From the NCBI GenBank assembly GCA_964408945.1, contig CAYPBJ010000042.1, positions 1 to 14,112 of the forward strand: 14,112 nt of DNA, read 5' to 3'. Below the pieces are notes generated by a model that saw only the letters and a program-made list of their open reading frames with translations, was not told the origin of the DNA and did not search any database. Below are positions 8,109 to 14,048 of this stretch, piece by piece (position 1 is the first letter of the stretch; each line of letters starts with the position of its first letter). This DNA comes from VMCP01 sp964408945. GTDB lineage: Bacteria; Bacteroidota; Bacteroidia; NS11-12g; UBA955. Both the position numbers and the translations under genes were made by a program.

Positions 8109-8763
8109 ATCCGATTATAGATTCGAAAAAAAGTTCATTGCTTCCATCAATGATCTGATGTATATAGAAAATTATATCCAAAGTAAAGGGGCTTCTCCAA
8201 TCTATCAACCTCGTTGGATCAATAATATTTATACAGACTATGACGACATGCGCAGTCTGCAAGAAAATATTGACGGCCTTTCAGACCGTGTAAAAACTCG
8301 TTTTAGATGGTACGGCGATACTTTTGGTGATATCCAAATCAATGCTGAACAAAAGATAAAATCTGACGACGTCAATCGTAAAAATTCCATCAAATTAGAC
8401 TCATTTAACTTTAATTCCTACAAGGAAGTAAACACCTTGTTTAGTGAAATTTCAGAACGACTACTTCATTTGGATCAAAACGGTATTTTTTGGAACATCA
8501 CCCAACAACACCCCACCCTCATCAATAGATATCACAGATCTTATTATATGAGCATCGACAATCAAGTTAGAATTACCATTGATTCGAATTTACATTACTA
8601 CAACTGCCAATTTGAAACCGTTGCTCAACAAGACCAAATCATCATTGAGCTCAAAAGTCCAAGTGAAAACCTCATTAGCGGTGATTTTCTTCCACTTCAA
8701 TTGAATAAATCTTCTAAATACGTTGAGGGCATGTTAAGCACAGACCCCGTGTTTATTTGGTAG
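8080..8763 (+). CDS. VTC-domain (polyphosphate polymerase-type) protein
   Basis: A 227-residue soluble triphosphate-tunnel protein of the VTC family, whose yeast member Vtc4 makes polyphosphate from ATP. Tunnel-lining charged motifs are present in the expected order: YRFEKKF (13-19), the basic strand R70-K72-R74-R76 (RVKTRFR), E90-K92 (EQK), NRYHRSYY, the strand R164-x-T-x-D168 (RITID), IELK (E190, K192), and SKYVEGM near the C-terminus. It has no membrane segment, so membrane coupling would need a partner; the DUF4956 protein two genes upstream is the candidate. I chose ATG 8080 over an in-frame TTG at 8059 because it is a standard start just before the conserved YRFEKKF. It overlaps the preceding gene by 29 bp. 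Polymerase activity is inferred; other tunnel enzymes act as phosphatases or cyclases. Confidence 0.85.
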   Translation: MNSAEQPKNKSDYRFEKKFIASINDLMYIENYIQSKGASPIYQPRWINNIYTDYDDMRSLQENIDGLSDRVKTRFRWYGDTFGDIQINAEQKIKSDDVNRKNSIKLDSFNFNSYKEVNTLFSEISERLLHLDQNGIFWNITQQHPTLINRYHRSYYMSIDNQVRITIDSNLHYYNCQFETVAQQDQIIIELKSPSENLISGDFLPLQLNKSSKYVEGMLSTDPVFIW

Positions 8764-8843
8764 TTTAGAAAATTCATTCCAACTAATTTCTTTCTTCAAA
8801 TTCCCCTAACATATTTTTGTAAATGGTTAGAGGGCTACCATTG

Positions 8844-8862
8844 ATTTATTTTATAAATAAAT
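8844..8862. promoter_or_regulatory. AT-rich dyad upstream of katG
   Basis: ATTTATTT (8844-8851) and AAATAAAT (8855-8862) are perfect inverted copies separated by 3 bp, within the 210 bp gap before katG. The size suits a dimeric repressor site, but it matches the PerR box TTATAATnATTATAA poorly, and AT-rich DNA gives such dyads by chance. The rest of this gap shows no gene. Confidence 0.25.
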
Positions 8863-8901
8863 TATTAATTCTATTTATATTTTTCTACATCAATCTTTTT
8901 G

Positions 8902-8909
8902 TAAATTTG
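8902..8909 (+). promoter_or_regulatory. Candidate -7 promoter element for katG
   Basis: TAAATTTG fits TAnnTTTG exactly and lies 64 bp before the katG ATG. No TTG -33 element is found at 17-23 bp upstream, which would fit an activator-dependent promoter (for example OxyR), but that is inference. A second TAnnTTTG match, at 8812-8819, is further away and less likely. Confidence 0.4.
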
Positions 8910-8916
8910 AGTCGGC

Positions 8917-8932
8917 CTGTTGAACTAAACAG
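8917..8932 (+). promoter_or_regulatory. Leader stem-loop upstream of katG
   Basis: CTGTT (8917-8921) pairs with AACAG (8928-8932) around the 6-nt loop GAACTA. It begins 7 nt after the candidate -7 element, so it would be near the mRNA 5' end. The stem is only 5 bp and could be coincidental. Confidence 0.3.
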
Positions 8933-8973
8933 ATAACCCACTTGTTAAAAATTAAACAATACATTATAACATC

Positions 8974-11169
8974 ATGTCAGGACACGGATCAAACACAGAA
9001 GGAAAATGCCCATTTACAGGGGCAGTTGCATCTAATGCAGCAGGGAAAGGTACTAAAAACCGTGATTGGTGGCCCAATCAGCTCCCATTAAATATTCTTC
9101 GTCAGCATTCGAACAAGTCGAATCCAATGGACGAAAGCTTCAACTACCGTCAAGAATTTGCTTCTTTGAATTTGGCTGAGGTTAAAGCTGATATTGAAAA
9201 GGTAATGACCGATTCTAAAGATTGGTGGCCTGCTGATTTCGGTCATTATGGTCCGTTCTTTATACGTATGTCGTGGCACTCTGCAGGAACCTACAGAACC
9301 GGAGACGGTCGAGGTGGCGCAGGTAGCGGAACTCAGCGCTTTGCTCCTTTAAACAGCTGGCCCGACAATACCAACCTTGATAAAGCACGATTACTCCTTT
9401 GGCCCATCAAACAGAAATACGGAAAGAAATTGTCTTGGGCTGACCTTATGATTCTCGCGGGTAACGTAGCACTAGAATCTATGGGATTCAAAACTTTTGG
9501 TTTTGGTGGCGGACGTGAAGACGTTTGGGAGCCGGAAGAAGATATCTACTGGGGTAACGAGCACGAATGGCTCGCTGACAAGCGTTATTCGGGTGATCGC
9601 GACTTAGAAAATCCTTTGGCAGCAGTTCAAATGGGACTTATTTACGTGAACCCAGAAGGACCTAACGCAAATCCAGACCCCATCGCTTCTGCACGCGACA
9701 TACGCGAAACATTCGCGAGAATGGCCATGAATGACGAAGAAACTGTGGCGTTAATTGCCGGTGGACACACCTTCGGTAAAACTCACGGCGCTGGTGATCC
9801 TAGCAAATACGTGGGTCCAGAACCAGCAGGTGCACCTATTGAAGAACAAGGTCTAGGTTGGAGAAACACCATGGGTACAGGTCACGGCGAAAATACCATC
9901 ACTTCAGGTCTTGAGGGAACTTGGACTACCACACCAACCAAATGGAGTAACAATTACTTCGAAAACCTATTCTCATATGAGTGGGAATTATTTAAAAGCC
10001 CTGCCGGTGCTCACCAATGGAGACCTAAAAATAATGCAGGTGCAGGAACGGTTCCAGACGCTCATAACCCATCAAAAAGTCACGCACCAACCATGTTAAC
10101 CACCGATTTGGCGTTAATCATGGATCCTGCATACGAAAAAATCTCTCGTAGATTCTACGAAAACCCTAACCAATTCGCCGATGCTTTTGCTCGCGCTTGG
10201 TTCAAATTAACCCACAGAGACATGGGTCCAAAGTCATTATATGTGGGTCCAGAAGTACCAGCAGAAGATCTACTTTGGCAAGACCCTATCCCCGCGGTTA
10301 ACCACCCTCTGGTTGACAGCAACGACATCGCCGCATTGAAATCTGAGATTTTAAATAGCGGGTTGTCTGTATCTGAATTGGTGGCTACTGCCTGGGCTTC
10401 AGCATCTACCTACAGAGGTTCTGACAAGCGAGGCGGTGCAAACGGCGGACGTTTACGTTTGGCTCCTCAGAAATTCTGGGAAGCTAATAACCCATCTCAA
10501 TTGGGCAAGGTTTTGGATGTTTTGACTAGCATTCAGTCCAAATTCAATTCTGCACAATCTAACGGCAAACAGGTATCTATAGCTGATTTGATTGTTCTCG
10601 GGGGATGTGCAGCCGTTGAAAAGGCAGCAAAAGATGCTGGACACAGCAACAGTGTTCCATTCACACCAGGAAGAGCTGACGCTTCTCAAGAAAATACCGA
10701 TGTAGAATCATTCGGCGTATTGGAACCACAAGCCGACGGTTTCCGCAACTACAGCAAAAAACGCTACAGCGTTTCCGCCGAAGAAATGTTGGTTGACAAG
10801 GCCCAGTTGTTGACTTTAACCGCTCCTGAAATGACTGTTTTAGTAGGTGGTATGCGTGCATTGAATGCCAACTTCGATGGTTCGAAACACGGAATCTTCA
10901 CTGATAGACCAGGTGTTTTATCAAACGACTTCTTCAAGAATTTGCTTGATTTCAACATCACTTGGAAGCCAACATCAGAGCACAAAGATGTCTTCGAAGG
11001 CAGCGACCGTGCAACCGGAACCGTAAAATACACCGGTACACGTGTTGACTTAATCTTCGGTTCAAACTCTGAACTTCGCGCCATCGCCGAAGTATACGCC
11101 TGTGCTGACGGCGAAGCAAAATTCATCAAGGATTTTGTTTCTGCTTGGAAGAAGGTAATGAATCTGTGA
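8974..11169 (+). CDS. katG: Catalase-peroxidase KatG
   Basis: Bifunctional haem enzyme that removes H2O2 by catalase and peroxidase reactions. It has 731 residues (family about 720-750), with the usual duplicated N- and C-terminal peroxidase domains. The distal haem triad is Arg98-Trp101-His102 in RMSWHSAGTYR, and the proximal haem ligand is His265 in GGHTFGKTHGAG. The Met-Tyr-Trp crosslink needed for catalase activity can form: Trp101, Tyr224 (LIYVNPEGP) and Met250 (RMAMNDEE), spaced as in M. tuberculosis Trp107, Tyr229 and Met255. No signal peptide is visible (MSGHGSNTEGKCPF start), so it is probably cytoplasmic. It is monocistronic: 210 bp of regulatory DNA precedes it and a 7-bp repeat element follows. 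H2O2-responsive control is expected, but no regulator gene is in the window. Confidence 0.98.
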   Translation: MSGHGSNTEGKCPFTGAVASNAAGKGTKNRDWWPNQLPLNILRQHSNKSNPMDESFNYRQEFASLNLAEVKADIEKVMTDSKDWWPADFGHYGPFFIRMSWHSAGTYRTGDGRGGAGSGTQRFAPLNSWPDNTNLDKARLLLWPIKQKYGKKLSWADLMILAGNVALESMGFKTFGFGGGREDVWEPEEDIYWGNEHEWLADKRYSGDRDLENPLAAVQMGLIYVNPEGPNANPDPIASARDIRETFARMAMNDEETVALIAGGHTFGKTHGAGDPSKYVGPEPAGAPIEEQGLGWRNTMGTGHGENTITSGLEGTWTTTPTKWSNNYFENLFSYEWELFKSPAGAHQWRPKNNAGAGTVPDAHNPSKSHAPTMLTTDLALIMDPAYEKISRRFYENPNQFADAFARAWFKLTHRDMGPKSLYVGPEVPAEDLLWQDPIPAVNHPLVDSNDIAALKSEILNSGLSVSELVATAWASASTYRGSDKRGGANGGRLRLAPQKFWEANNPSQLGKVLDVLTSIQSKFNSAQSNGKQVSIADLIVLGGCAAVEKAAKDAGHSNSVPFTPGRADASQENTDVESFGVLEPQADGFRNYSKKRYSVSAEEMLVDKAQLLTLTAPEMTVLVGGMRALNANFDGSKHGIFTDRPGVLSNDFFKNLLDFNITWKPTSEHKDVFEGSDRATGTVKYTGTRVDLIFGSNSELRAIAEVYACADGEAKFIKDFVSAWKKVMNL

Positions 11170-11171
11170 TT

Positions 11172-11310
11172 GGTACTGGGTCCTTGGTACCGGGTACCGG
11201 GTACCTGGTACCTGGTACAAGGTAGTAGGTAGAGGGTAGAGGGTAATTGGATTTTGGTTTAAGTTAAAGCCAAAACAAGTCCCCCTACCCTGTACTAAGG
11301 ACCAACTACC
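11172..11310. repeat. Converging degenerate 7-bp repeats forming a long imperfect inverted repeat
   Basis: Eleven consecutive 7-bp units beginning GGTA (one GGTC) run from 11172 to 11248, for example GGTACCG, GGTACCT and GGTAGAG; two weaker GG-units follow to 11262. On the other strand, reading from 11310 inward, the same period recurs for about five units. The outer 30 bases of each end (11172-11201 and 11281-11310) are inverted copies matching at 24 of 30 positions, with one more G-U pair in RNA. The centre holds a small hairpin (TTTTGG 11252-11257 with CCAAAA 11270-11275). Four units contain the palindrome GGTACC. It fills most of the gap between katG and the HMG-CoA synthase gene. It could be a dispersed repeat, a structured 3' end, or a protein-binding array; no coding potential is convincing. 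Confidence 0.85.
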
Positions 11311-11325
11311 ATGTAAAAATGTCAT

Positions 11326-11359
11326 TTTGACACTTATGAACCATTGTACATTATCTTTG
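11326..11359 (+). promoter_or_regulatory. Promoter of the HMG-CoA synthase gene
   Basis: This is the best promoter in the window. A -33-like TTTG at 11326-11329 and a perfect -7 TATCTTTG at 11352-11359 are separated by 22 bp, within the 17-23 bp range known for Flavobacteria. Transcription would start around 11366, only a few bases before the ATG at 11370. Confidence 0.6.
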
Positions 11360-11369
11360 TTACCAAGAT

Positions 11370-12752
11370 ATGACACAAGATATGTTGGTTGGGATTGATG
11401 CCTTCGGATTTTACATTCCAAAAAATTATTTACCCATTGAGGTGTTGGCTAATGAAAGAAACATTGATCCTTCCAAACTGACTGTCGGACTAGGACTTAG
11501 GAATATGGCCGTTTGCAGTCCTCAAGAAACAGTCGATTTCATGGCCGCACAAGCCATCATTCAACTCAATGAATTTCTTATTTCACAACAAAACAGAGGA
11601 CTTGATTTTGAAAAGATTGACCGCATCTATCTTGGAACCGAAAGTAGTATAGACAGTGCAAAACCAACCATCACTTTCGCCAAACCTATCATTGAGAAAG
11701 AACTTAATGTTGATACATCGGCAGTAGATTACCTTGACATGACCTTTGCTTGTATTGGAGCCATCGATGCACTTTTGGCTTGTGTTGATTATGTGCAACT
11801 GAATCCAGATCGTCAATGCATCATTGTGGCATCAGACGAAGCCAAATACGATGTAAAAACAGGAGGAGAATACACACAAGGAGCAGGTGCGGTGGCTGTT
11901 TTGATTTCAGCAAATCCCAGAATCATGTCCATCAACTCAAGACTTGTTGGTGTTGATACCTCTAATGATTTTGACTTTTACAAGCCCACCAGAAAATTCA
12001 CCAAAACTCAAATCCTTGAGGAACTAAAATCATATTTACCTGACACAGTAAATATTTCTAGTATTGAAAATGTTATAAATTCTCAAGAAACTCAAATCAC
12101 CGACGGCAATTTGGAAGGTGTTGTTTCATCATTTTGGAATTTACCAGAGGAAACTATTAACATCCACAGAAAGCAACCCGTATTTGACGGAAAATTATCC
12201 AATAATTGCTATCAAAATAGAATAGAACGTGCATTGAATAGGTTTCAATTAAAAGCTCAATTAGAACTTTCTGATTACGCGGCATGGATTTTCCACTTAC
12301 CTTATGCTTACCAAGGAAGAAGAATCGCCGTAAAATATTGGTGGGACAAAATCGCTTTAACAAACCCTTCAATATTTAATGAAGTAAAACAAGAATTAGG
12401 TAAAATTGAAGATTCCGAACAATTTTATAAAATTCTTTCTAAGCACCCAACCTATAAAAAATTTGTGGCCGACTTCATTGAACCAAGCGAAAGGGCATCT
12501 TCAGAAATAGGAAACATGTATACAGCTTCCATTTTAATGGCAGCTATCAGTCATTTGACATTCGGAGAAATCAAAGAAAAGTCTAAGGTACTATTTCTTG
12601 CGTATGGTTCAGGATCCAAAAGTAAAGTATTCAGCGGAGAAATTCAAAATCTTCAACATAAAAACTTGTTGAAAAGCCATCTAAAATTCCAATTATCCAA
12701 CCGTAATCAGATTAACTATTCAACATATTTAAAGTGGCATCGCTCAAATTAA
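11370..12752 (+). CDS. mvaS: Hydroxymethylglutaryl-CoA synthase
   Basis: Condenses acetyl-CoA with acetoacetyl-CoA to HMG-CoA, the committed entry to the mevalonate route to isoprenoids that Flavobacteria use. The thiolase-fold catalytic triad is visible: Glu91 (LGTESSID), the nucleophile Cys128 (DMTFACIGA), and His309 (FHLPYAYQG), corresponding to Glu79, Cys111 and His233 of S. aureus HMGS. GAGAVAVL and the late YGSGSKSKVFSG also fit. It has 460 residues, against about 390 for Gram-positive MvaS. Part of the excess is an apparent insertion at about 208-267, between DFYKPTRKF and QPVFDGKLS, which are nearly adjacent in other family members. ATG 11382 (Met5, MLVGID) is a plausible alternative start that would leave a leader of about 16 nt. 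The yjdM gene begins 17 bp downstream. Confidence 0.93.
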   Translation: MTQDMLVGIDAFGFYIPKNYLPIEVLANERNIDPSKLTVGLGLRNMAVCSPQETVDFMAAQAIIQLNEFLISQQNRGLDFEKIDRIYLGTESSIDSAKPTITFAKPIIEKELNVDTSAVDYLDMTFACIGAIDALLACVDYVQLNPDRQCIIVASDEAKYDVKTGGEYTQGAGAVAVLISANPRIMSINSRLVGVDTSNDFDFYKPTRKFTKTQILEELKSYLPDTVNISSIENVINSQETQITDGNLEGVVSSFWNLPEETINIHRKQPVFDGKLSNNCYQNRIERALNRFQLKAQLELSDYAAWIFHLPYAYQGRRIAVKYWWDKIALTNPSIFNEVKQELGKIEDSEQFYKILSKHPTYKKFVADFIEPSERASSEIGNMYTASILMAAISHLTFGEIKEKSKVLFLAYGSGSKSKVFSGEIQNLQHKNLLKSHLKFQLSNRNQINYSTYLKWHRSN

Positions 12753-12755
12753 ATG

Positions 12756-12763
12756 TAAATTTG
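12756..12763 (+). promoter_or_regulatory. Candidate -7 element for yjdM
   Basis: TAAATTTG matches TAnnTTTG exactly and ends 6 bp before the yjdM ATG, so the transcript would be essentially leaderless. It lies just after the mvaS stop. No clear -33 element is seen, and read-through from mvaS is an alternative. Confidence 0.35.
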
Positions 12764-12769
12764 TGCATC

Positions 12770-13117
12770 ATGAGCGAAGAAAACTACCCCTGCCCTTCAT
12801 GCAAATGCGATTATGCCTACCCCCTTGATAATGTGTGGGTCTGTCCAGAATGTGCATTTGAATGGGACCCAAATTCAGATGAGTATGCAGCACCGTCTAA
12901 CGAAATTATTGTAAAAGATTCATTAGGAAACCTATTGAAAAATGGCGACAGCGTGCAAATAATCAAAGACTTACCCGTAAAAGGCGCATCGAAAAGCATC
13001 AAAGTGGGCACAAAGGTCACCAACATAAAATTGGTTGACGGCGATCACAATATTGACTGTAAAATACCGGGTTTTGGGGCTATGGGATTAAAAAGTGAGT
13101 TTGTAAAGAAGATTTAA
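12770..13117 (+). CDS. yjdM: YjdM/PhnA-family zinc-ribbon protein
   Basis: A 115-residue protein, the usual size for this family. The N-terminal zinc ribbon has two CxxC pairs (Cys8/Cys11 in CPSCKC, Cys25/Cys28 in CPECAFEW). A compact beta domain follows, with the family's hallmark segments VKDSLGNLLKNGDSV, IKDLPVKG, IKVGTKVTNIKLV, GDHNIDCKIPGFGAMGLKSEFVKK. Members were named PhnA from an early link to phosphonate genes, but the role is unproven and no phosphonate genes are seen here. The ATG at 12770 gives the family-standard N-terminus; an in-frame GTG at 12734 would overlap mvaS and add 12 residues not expected in the family. mvaS ends 17 bp upstream. Confidence 0.93.
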   Translation: MSEENYPCPSCKCDYAYPLDNVWVCPECAFEWDPNSDEYAAPSNEIIVKDSLGNLLKNGDSVQIIKDLPVKGASKSIKVGTKVTNIKLVDGDHNIDCKIPGFGAMGLKSEFVKKI

Positions 13118-13141
13118 TTATTTTTTACCAAATATTCGCAC

Positions 13142-13148
13142 TACCTTG
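13142..13148 (+). promoter_or_regulatory. Weak -7-like element before the RRM gene
   Basis: TACCTTG is one T short of TAnnTTTG. It lies in the 71 bp gap after yjdM, 40 bp before the RRM start. Transcription from it would begin close to the stem-loop at 13153. Confidence 0.3.
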
Positions 13149-13152
13149 CGAG

Positions 13153-13168
13153 TGTGGAAATAGCCACA
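13153..13168 (+). promoter_or_regulatory. Leader stem-loop upstream of the RRM gene
   Basis: TGTGG (13153-13157) pairs with CCACA (13164-13168) around the 6-nt loop AAATAG, ending 20 nt before the ATG. A structured leader would fit cold- or self-regulated expression of an RNA-binding protein, but this is inference. Confidence 0.35.
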
Positions 13169-13188
13169 AATTTTAACTAGTATTTTAA

Positions 13189-13482
13189 ATGAACTTGTAC
13201 GTTTCAAACCTGAATTTTAGAACAGGTGACGATGAATTGATGCAGGCGTTCTCCGCGTATGGGAACGTAGCATCTGCCCGAATTATCAAAGACCGCGAAA
13301 CCGGAAGATCTCGTGGATTTGGCTTTGTAGAAATGGACTCAGACGAGGAAGCGCAAGCTGCCATGACTGCGTTAAATGGATCTGAGCTGAACGAAAGAAC
13401 AATCTCAGTTTCTGAAGCTAAAGAACGAACTGAAAGACCCGCTCGTGGCGGTTTCAATCAGAATCGCAATTCACGCTGGTAA
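13189..13482 (+). CDS. Small RRM-domain RNA-binding protein
   Basis: A 97-residue protein consisting of one RNA recognition motif and a short basic tail. RNP2 is LYVSNL (residues 3-8) and RNP1 is RGFGFVEM (42-49), whose aromatic residues stack on RNA bases. The fold order beta-alpha-beta-beta-alpha-beta is complete by about residue 77. The tail (ARGGFNQNRNSRW) is short and Arg/Gly/Asn-rich, like the small single-RRM Rbp proteins of cyanobacteria and Bacteroidota, several of which are cold-induced. RNA targets cannot be predicted. It is followed 12 bp after its stop by a strong hairpin terminator. Confidence 0.95.
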   Translation: MNLYVSNLNFRTGDDELMQAFSAYGNVASARIIKDRETGRSRGFGFVEMDSDEEAQAAMTALNGSELNERTISVSEAKERTERPARGGFNQNRNSRW

Positions 13483-13487
13483 TTTTG
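13480..13487 (+). promoter_or_regulatory. Candidate -7 element overlapping the RRM stop codon
   Basis: TAATTTTG fits TAnnTTTG and shares its first bases with the RRM stop codon. Transcription from here would begin near 13494, at the foot of the 13495-13518 hairpin, and run into the cold-shock gene. No TTG -33 element is at the expected distance, so support is weak. Confidence 0.25.
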
Positions 13488-13494
13488 ACCCTCC

Positions 13495-13522
13495 AAGCCG
13501 CCCCCAAAAGGGCGGCTTTTTT
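13495..13522 (+). terminator. Strong intrinsic terminator after the RRM gene
   Basis: AAGCCGCCC (13495-13503) pairs perfectly with GGGCGGCTT (13510-13518) around the 6-nt loop CCAAAA, with six T residues at 13517-13522. It ends only 20 bp before the ATG of the cold-shock-domain gene, so it either separates the two genes or sits in the latter's leader. Confidence 0.9.
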
Positions 13523-13542
13523 CCCCTTCCCTAATAAAAACA

Positions 13543-13998
13543 ATGGCTAAATCCCAAACCACATTCTCCAAAAAAGAAAAAGAAAAAAAGAAAATTCAAA
13601 AGCGCCAAGAGAAACAAGAAAAAATGGCTCAGCGCAAATTTGAGAACAATAAAGGTAAATCATTCGAAGACATGCTAGCTTATGTCGATGAGAATGGTAA
13701 CATTTCAGATCGTCCAGCAGACCCTACCAAATTAGTAGAAATTCAGGCTGAAGACATCGGTACCAGCGGTTATCAAGTGGTACACAATGTAGTTACCAAC
13801 ACCCGTAAAGGAAAAATCACCTATTTTAACGACCAAAAAGGTTACGGCTTCATCCAAGATTATAAGTCGCAAGACCGTGTATTTGTTCACATGAGCAATC
13901 TTCCTCCCGATTGGAAACTAGACGTTGAGGTTGAATACGAAATAGAAAGAAGTCCTAAAGGTGAAGCGGCTATCAATGTTCGCAGAAAACAAGGTTAA
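13543..13998 (+). CDS. Cold-shock-domain protein with Lys-rich N-terminal extension
   Basis: A 151-residue protein. Residues about 88-149 form a cold-shock (CSD) OB-fold with the single-strand nucleic-acid binding motifs KGYGFI (99-104, RNP1-like) and RVFVHM (112-117, RNP2-like). The first 40 residues are highly charged, mostly Lys and Glu (KKEKEKKKIQKRQEKQEK), probably helical and nucleic-acid contacting. A linker (FEDMLAYVDENGNISDRP) joins them. It is about twice the size of a CspA-type protein. Likely role: RNA chaperone or translation modulator in the cytoplasm; this is family-based. Only 20 bp separate its ATG from the preceding terminator. An inverted repeat follows the stop. Confidence 0.9.
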   Translation: MAKSQTTFSKKEKEKKKIQKRQEKQEKMAQRKFENNKGKSFEDMLAYVDENGNISDRPADPTKLVEIQAEDIGTSGYQVVHNVVTNTRKGKITYFNDQKGYGFIQDYKSQDRVFVHMSNLPPDWKLDVEVEYEIERSPKGEAAINVRRKQG

Positions 13999-14012
13999 TA
14001 TTTATCAATTTC

Positions 14013-14047
14013 AATGAACAATTTCGGGACTTCCCTCGTTGTTCATT
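14013..14047. terminator. Inverted repeat after the cold-shock gene, possible terminator
   Basis: AATGAACAA (14013-14021) and TTGTTCATT (14039-14047) are perfect 9-bp inverted copies around a 17-nt centre that contains GGG/CCC able to pair internally. No U-tract follows, so it is not a textbook intrinsic terminator. It may mark the transcript end or be a binding site. Confidence 0.45.
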
Positions 14048-14048
14048 A

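Noticed and set aside
8851..8865. PerR box upstream of katG
   Set aside because: Only about 8 of 14 defined positions match TTATAATnATTATAA, which is expected by chance in such AT-rich DNA.
9911..10099. 62-codon + strand frame inside katG
   Set aside because: Out-of-frame shadow of katG with no upstream signal or recognisable domain.
10764..11129. Minus-strand 121-codon open frame inside katG
   Set aside because: Antisense shadow of a well-conserved catalase-peroxidase domain with no recognisable motif or start context.
11172..11310. CRISPR array or integron attC site
   Set aside because: Units are 7 bp without spacers, so it is not CRISPR; no attC R-box/L-box core (GTTRRRY) and no integrase gene is present.
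11062..11421. Minus-strand 119-codon frame with a Pro/Tyr/Thr/Arg-rich repeat
   Set aside because: It is the heptad repeat element read as codons plus antisense of katG and mvaS ends; the periodicity is 7 bp, not a multiple of 3, and no domain is recognisable.
12734..12769. GTG start extending yjdM into mvaS
   Set aside because: The 12 added residues are not expected in the family, and the candidate -7 motif at 12756-12763 lies within them.
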